A DNA stretch of 64,000 bases from the NCBI GenBank assembly GCA_045430345.1, contig JAILXT010000001.1:124001-188000 (forward strand), given 5' to 3'. A program made the translations under genes and the position numbers. The notes under the pieces are model-generated. The model saw only the letters and a list, made by a program, of their open reading frames with translations, was not told the origin of the DNA and searched no databases. Numbering within the stretch: position 1 is the first letter of the stretch; every line of letters starts with the position of its first letter. The DNA is from Agarilytica sp045430345. GTDB lineage: Bacteria > Pseudomonadota > Gammaproteobacteria > Pseudomonadales > Cellvibrionaceae. Positions 60,611 through 64,000 of this stretch are shown in pieces.

Positions 60611-62989
60611 ATGGGCTTTGGCGACGACGAAGAAATATTACAAGACTTCCTGGTAGAAGCCGGTGAGATTATCGAGCTGCTTTCGGAGCAGTTGGTCGAT
60701 CTTGAGCAGCGTCCAGATGATAAAGAATTGCTTAACGCAATTTTTAGGGGCTTTCATACGGTAAAGGGTGGTGCTGGATTTTTACAGTTGAACGCCATGG
60801 TAGATTGCTGCCACGTCACGGAAAACCTGTTTGATATCTTGCGCAACGGGCAGCGTTCCGTGACGCCTGAGCTGATGGATGTGGTATTACAGGCGCTGGA
60901 TACCGTCACCAATCAATTTACGCAAATACAAAACGGTGAATCGCCTGAGCCCGCCGACCCGGCAATAATCACGCAATTAGAACGTTTGGTCTCATGCGAA
61001 GATCTTTCAGAAGGTGGTGAGGCTTCAGCAGAGGCTCCTGCAGAAGAGGCCGCTGCACCCGCGGAACAGCCAGCAGCCGACGGCCCGGCCATCGACATCA
61101 CAGACGATGAGTTTGAAGGTTTCCTCGATGCGATTAATGAAGAAGAGGCGCCTGGTGCCAGTGCAGCTGCACCCGCTCCGGCACCCGCATCTTCAGGCAG
61201 TGAAGATATTTCTGAGGATGAATTTGATTCATTGTTGGACCAGTTACATGGTTCAGGAAAAGGCCCCAGTGCAGGGGCTCCCGCAGCGGCACCAGCCGCG
61301 GCGTCTCAAGCCCCCGCTGCCCCTAGCGCGGCCAGTGGTTCCGAGGATATCTCTGAAGACGAATTTGAAGATTTATTAGACCAGCTGCATGGCGTAGGAA
61401 AAGCGCCAACGGTAGGGGGGGCAGCGCCCAGCCCAGCCGCTCCTAAAGCAGCTGCACCATCGACACCTGAAAGTGCGCCAGCTGCTGGCGGTGATGGTGA
61501 TTTGATCACCGACGATGAGTTCGAAAATCTTCTTGATCAGCTCCATGGCGCGGGTAAAGCACCCACTAAAAACGAGGCCACAAAAGCGGCTGCGCCACCA
61601 CCTCCTCCACCGAAAGCGCCACCACCACCGAAGCCCGCACCGGCCCCTGCAGCAAAAGAGAAAATTGTATCTGCACCGCCACCTGCGGCGAGTAAGCCCG
61701 CAGCTCCGGCCGCGAAACCCAAGCCGGCGGCTTCTGAACCGGCCAAACGGGAAGCGCCGACAGCGGCAGGTGGACAAAATAATGCAGCGCCAGCGGAAAC
61801 AACCGTTCGTGTGGACACGCAGCGGCTTGACGACATCATGAATATGGTCGGGGAGCTGGTGCTTGTCAGAAACAGATTGGTTCGGTTAGGTTTGGAAACC
61901 TCAGACGAGCCCATGCAAAAGGCCGTAGCCAACTTAGATGTTGTGACCGGTGATTTGCAGTCCGCTGTGATGAAAACGCGGATGCAACCTATTAAGAAAG
62001 TGTTTGGCCGTTTCCCTCGCGTTGTTCGTGACCTCGCTCGGAACCTGAAAAAAGAAATTCGTTTGGATCTTCAGGGCGAAGAAACGGATCTCGATAAAAA
62101 CCTTGTTGAAGCGCTCGCAGATCCATTAGTGCATTTGGTGAGAAACTCGGTTGACCATGGTATTGAATTGCCTGACGTTCGTGAGAAAAATGGAAAGCCT
62201 CGTGAAGGCACCGTACTGCTAGCGGCGGAACAAGAAGGGGATCATATTTTACTTTCCATCACTGATGATGGTGGTGGTATGGATCCAGAGGCGTTAAGAA
62301 CTAAAGCGGTCGAAAAAGGTATTTTAGACTCCGATTCTGCAGCGCGTCTTTCTGAGGTAGAAGCCTATAACCTGATCTTCGCGCCAGGGTTCTCAACCAA
62401 GACAGAAATATCCGATGTCTCGGGCCGAGGCGTTGGCATGGATGTGGTGAAAACGAAAATCACCCAACTTAATGGGTCAATTGAAATTAACTCAAAGTTG
62501 GGTGAAGGCACACGCATCGTTATTAAAGTGCCGCTAACACTGGCTATTATGCCTACGTTAATGATTTTGTTAGAAAATCAAACGTTTGCTTTGCCGCTTG
62601 TCAGTGTGAATGAAATTTTCAATATGGATTTAGCGAAAAGCAATATCGTTGATGGGCAAGAATGTATCACCATCCGAGATAAAGCGATTCCTATGTTTTA
62701 CCTAAAAAATTGGTTGATCAACGGTACCACGCAAGCGGCAGACCCAGATGAAGAAGGGCATGTCGTCATCGTTTCTGTCGGAACGCAACGTGTAGGTTTT
62801 GTGGTTGACCAATTGATTGGACAGGAAGAGGTGGTGATCAAGCCGCTAGGTAAAATGCTTCAAGGCACACCCGGTATGGCGGGTGCCACGATTACCGGCG
62901 ACGGAACAATTGCACTCATTTTAGATGTACCAAGTATGTTGAAAGAGTATGTTGGTAATTCAGGAAAAGCCGGCATCCGTGTTCCGTAA
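60611..62989 (+). CDS. cheA: Chemotaxis histidine kinase CheA with repeat-rich linker
   Basis: 792 residues. The Hpt domain carries His49 in FRGFHTVKGGAGFLQ. From ~130 to ~390 lies a low-complexity Ala/Pro linker holding four copies of a DEF-x2-LLDQLHG-type motif at about 162-175 (degenerate), 199-217, 246-265 and 298-317. P3 starts near 395 (TVRVDTQRLDDIMNMVGELV). The ATPase domain has LVRNSVDHGIELPD and DDGGGMDPE and APGFSTK. The CheW-like P5 domain ends the protein. It phosphorylates CheY and CheB in response to receptors. No classical P2 domain is seen; the repeats may replace it. Confidence 0.96.
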   Translation: MGFGDDEEILQDFLVEAGEIIELLSEQLVDLEQRPDDKELLNAIFRGFHTVKGGAGFLQLNAMVDCCHVTENLFDILRNGQRSVTPELMDVVLQALDTVTNQFTQIQNGESPEPADPAIITQLERLVSCEDLSEGGEASAEAPAEEAAAPAEQPAADGPAIDITDDEFEGFLDAINEEEAPGASAAAPAPAPASSGSEDISEDEFDSLLDQLHGSGKGPSAGAPAAAPAAASQAPAAPSAASGSEDISEDEFEDLLDQLHGVGKAPTVGGAAPSPAAPKAAAPSTPESAPAAGGDGDLITDDEFENLLDQLHGAGKAPTKNEATKAAAPPPPPPKAPPPPKPAPAPAAKEKIVSAPPPAASKPAAPAAKPKPAASEPAKREAPTAAGGQNNAAPAETTVRVDTQRLDDIMNMVGELVLVRNRLVRLGLETSDEPMQKAVANLDVVTGDLQSAVMKTRMQPIKKVFGRFPRVVRDLARNLKKEIRLDLQGEETDLDKNLVEALADPLVHLVRNSVDHGIELPDVREKNGKPREGTVLLAAEQEGDHILLSITDDGGGMDPEALRTKAVEKGILDSDSAARLSEVEAYNLIFAPGFSTKTEISDVSGRGVGMDVVKTKITQLNGSIEINSKLGEGTRIVIKVPLTLAIMPTLMILLENQTFALPLVSVNEIFNMDLAKSNIVDGQECITIRDKAIPMFYLKNWLINGTTQAADPDEEGHVVIVSVGTQRVGFVVDQLIGQEEVVIKPLGKMLQGTPGMAGATITGDGTIALILDVPSMLKEYVGNSGKAGIRVP

Positions 62990-63046
62990 CTGTAGTTGAA
63001 CACTACTCGTTGTTATTTATCGAATTACCCATTTTGAGGAGGAGCT

Positions 63047-64000
63047 GTGCCTTACAGCGTGCTGGTTGTTGATGATTCAAATTTCTTTCAAACGAGATTG
63101 AAAGAAATTATTAACGAATCTCCGGATTTGAATGTCACCGGCATCGCGTCTAATGGCCAGGAGGCCATCGATATGGCGGCTAAGTTGAAGCCCGATATTA
63201 TTTCTATGGATTACGAAATGCCATTTTTAGATGGCGTCTCGGCCGTAAAAATTATCATGGAAGAAAACCCCATCCCTATTGTCATGTTTTCTTCAATGAC
63301 CTACGAAGGTGCGCGTATCACGCTCGATGCTTTGGAAGCTGGAGCGGTTGATTTCATGAATAAAAACTTTGCCGAAGTCTCGGCAAATTCAGTGAGTTTT
63401 AAAAAGAAATTTCATCAAAAGTTGGTGACTTTTGCAAAAAATGCAAATACATCGGCAGTGCAGTCCGCCGTAGAGCTGACGCGTGAGCCAGCTCCTGCAC
63501 CTGAGCCAGCGGCTCCGGTCGCGAGGAGGGAAGTGACACGTCCTCGTCCCGCAGTTTCTCGATCTACACCTTCCGCTGCGCCAGTCGCTAAAAGCCTAAA
63601 AGGTAAAGTAAAGCTCTTAGCGATCGGATCATCGACAGGCGGACCCGTGGCGCTTACCGATATTATCACGCAGCTACCTGCAGATTTTCCTTGCCCCGTT
63701 ATCATTATTCAACACATGCCAGAAAATTTTACCAAGGCATTTGCTGAGCGTTTAAATCGAAATTCTGCGTTAACGGTGAAAGAAGCTGAAACCGGTGATC
63801 GCCTTGAAAAAGGGAGCGTGTTAGTAGCACCTGGCGGTAAACAAATGATGATCGAGCGCACAGGCAATACCGTCAAAATTATTGATGGTGATGATCGTGT
63901 CAATTATAAACCCTGTGTGGATATTACTTTTGCTTCGGCTGCCTCAGTATTTGGTGGCGGTGTTTTAGGTGTTGTATTAACCGGAATGGGTTCGGATGGT
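63047..64000 (+). CDS. cheB: Chemotaxis methylesterase CheB (cut by window end)
   Basis: 318 codons from GTG 63047 after GAGGAGGAG; no stop before the window end. The receiver has VVDDSNFFQT at 7-16 and Asp55 in SMDYEMPFLDG. A Pro/Ala-rich linker (~140-180) leads to the esterase domain with AIGSSTGGPVALTD (nucleophile Ser) and IIQHMPENFTKAF (catalytic His). Phosphorylated CheB removes methyl groups from receptors for adaptation. It starts 57 bases after cheA. Confidence 0.95.
   Translation, partial: MPYSVLVVDDSNFFQTRLKEIINESPDLNVTGIASNGQEAIDMAAKLKPDIISMDYEMPFLDGVSAVKIIMEENPIPIVMFSSMTYEGARITLDALEAGAVDFMNKNFAEVSANSVSFKKKFHQKLVTFAKNANTSAVQSAVELTREPAPAPEPAAPVARREVTRPRPAVSRSTPSAAPVAKSLKGKVKLLAIGSSTGGPVALTDIITQLPADFPCPVIIIQHMPENFTKAFAERLNRNSALTVKEAETGDRLEKGSVLVAPGGKQMMIERTGNTVKIIDGDDRVNYKPCVDITFASAASVFGGGVLGVVLTGMGSDG

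Noticed and set aside
61590..61650. CCACCACC-type runs in cheA as a repeat element
   Set aside because: They simply encode the Pro-rich linker and are in frame with clear CheA domains on both sides.
61376..61932. Several open frames antisense to the CheA linker
   Set aside because: Produced by the GC-rich Ala/Pro codons; products are Arg/Cys- or Gly/Ala-rich and unlike real proteins.
1..64000. CRISPR arrays, tRNA or rRNA genes, insertion sequences, prophage
   Set aside because: No regularly spaced repeats, no tRNA cloverleaf pattern, no transposase or phage structural motifs were seen by eye; a tRNA scan and an IS search would settle this.

Overview
The window looks like chromosomal DNA from a marine-type gammaproteobacterium of the Pseudomonadales/Cellvibrionales kind. 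This is inferred from gene content and order. Three blocks follow the order I know from Pseudomonas: maf-yceD-rpmF-plsX-fabD-fabG-acpP-fabF-pabC-mltG-tmk-holB-pilZ-tatD; cysB-(thioredoxin-like)-cysH-thrH-pabB; and flhA-flhF-fleN-fliA-cheY-cheZ-cheA-cheB. Alternative starts (GTG, TTG) are common. I found no rRNA, tRNA, CRISPR array, prophage or intact insertion sequence.

Layout. 1-5.6 kb: periplasmic cyclophilin (cut by the left edge), an SH3 protein, YciI, a membrane protein, a PHP phosphoesterase, a secreted repeat protein of unknown function and a YciO-type protein. 5.7-9.1 kb: scpA-scpB-rluB-gtrA (chromosome condensation and rRNA modification), ending in a strong hairpin. 9.2-11.6 kb: a MATE-transporter remnant, a diguanylate cyclase, flavodoxin and dgkA. 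11.6-23.5 kb: the fatty-acid/phospholipid and cell-envelope block, interrupted by an opposite-strand rluA-like gene between tmk and holB. 23.5-33.4 kb: glycosyltransferase and PAP2 phosphatase, dUTPase, mdh, bcp, two tandem AraC-type regulators, a yajC without secDF, D-cysteine desulfhydrase-like, 5'-nucleotidase and a UspA protein. 33.4-38.8 kb: sulfur assimilation and folate genes around cysB. 38.9-44.9 kb: Rieske protein, acetyltransferase, L16 hydroxylase, purB, hflD, mnmA. 45.4-52.0 kb: an accessory island. 52.2-53.4 kb: a transglutaminase-like/TPR exported protein. 53.6 kb to the right edge: the flagellar/chemotaxis operon, ending inside cheB.

The most interesting region is the 45.4-52.0 kb island. 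It pairs a LuxI/FeeM-like acyltransferase (putative N-acyl amino-acid or autoinducer synthase) with a membrane histidine kinase with about nine transmembrane segments. The two reading frames overlap by 32 bases and are followed by their own terminator. Converging on them are two unusual response-regulator genes and a TonB-dependent receptor on the other strand. This arrangement suggests a self-contained lipid-signal synthesis and sensing system. The function is inferred from domain content and context only.

Other points worth a look are a run of nine G/C at the 5' end of mnmA that decides its start codon, repeated acidic motifs in the CheA linker, acidic extensions on both ScpA and ScpB, a likely near-leaderless yceD mRNA, and a secreted protein made of two diverged copies of one domain.
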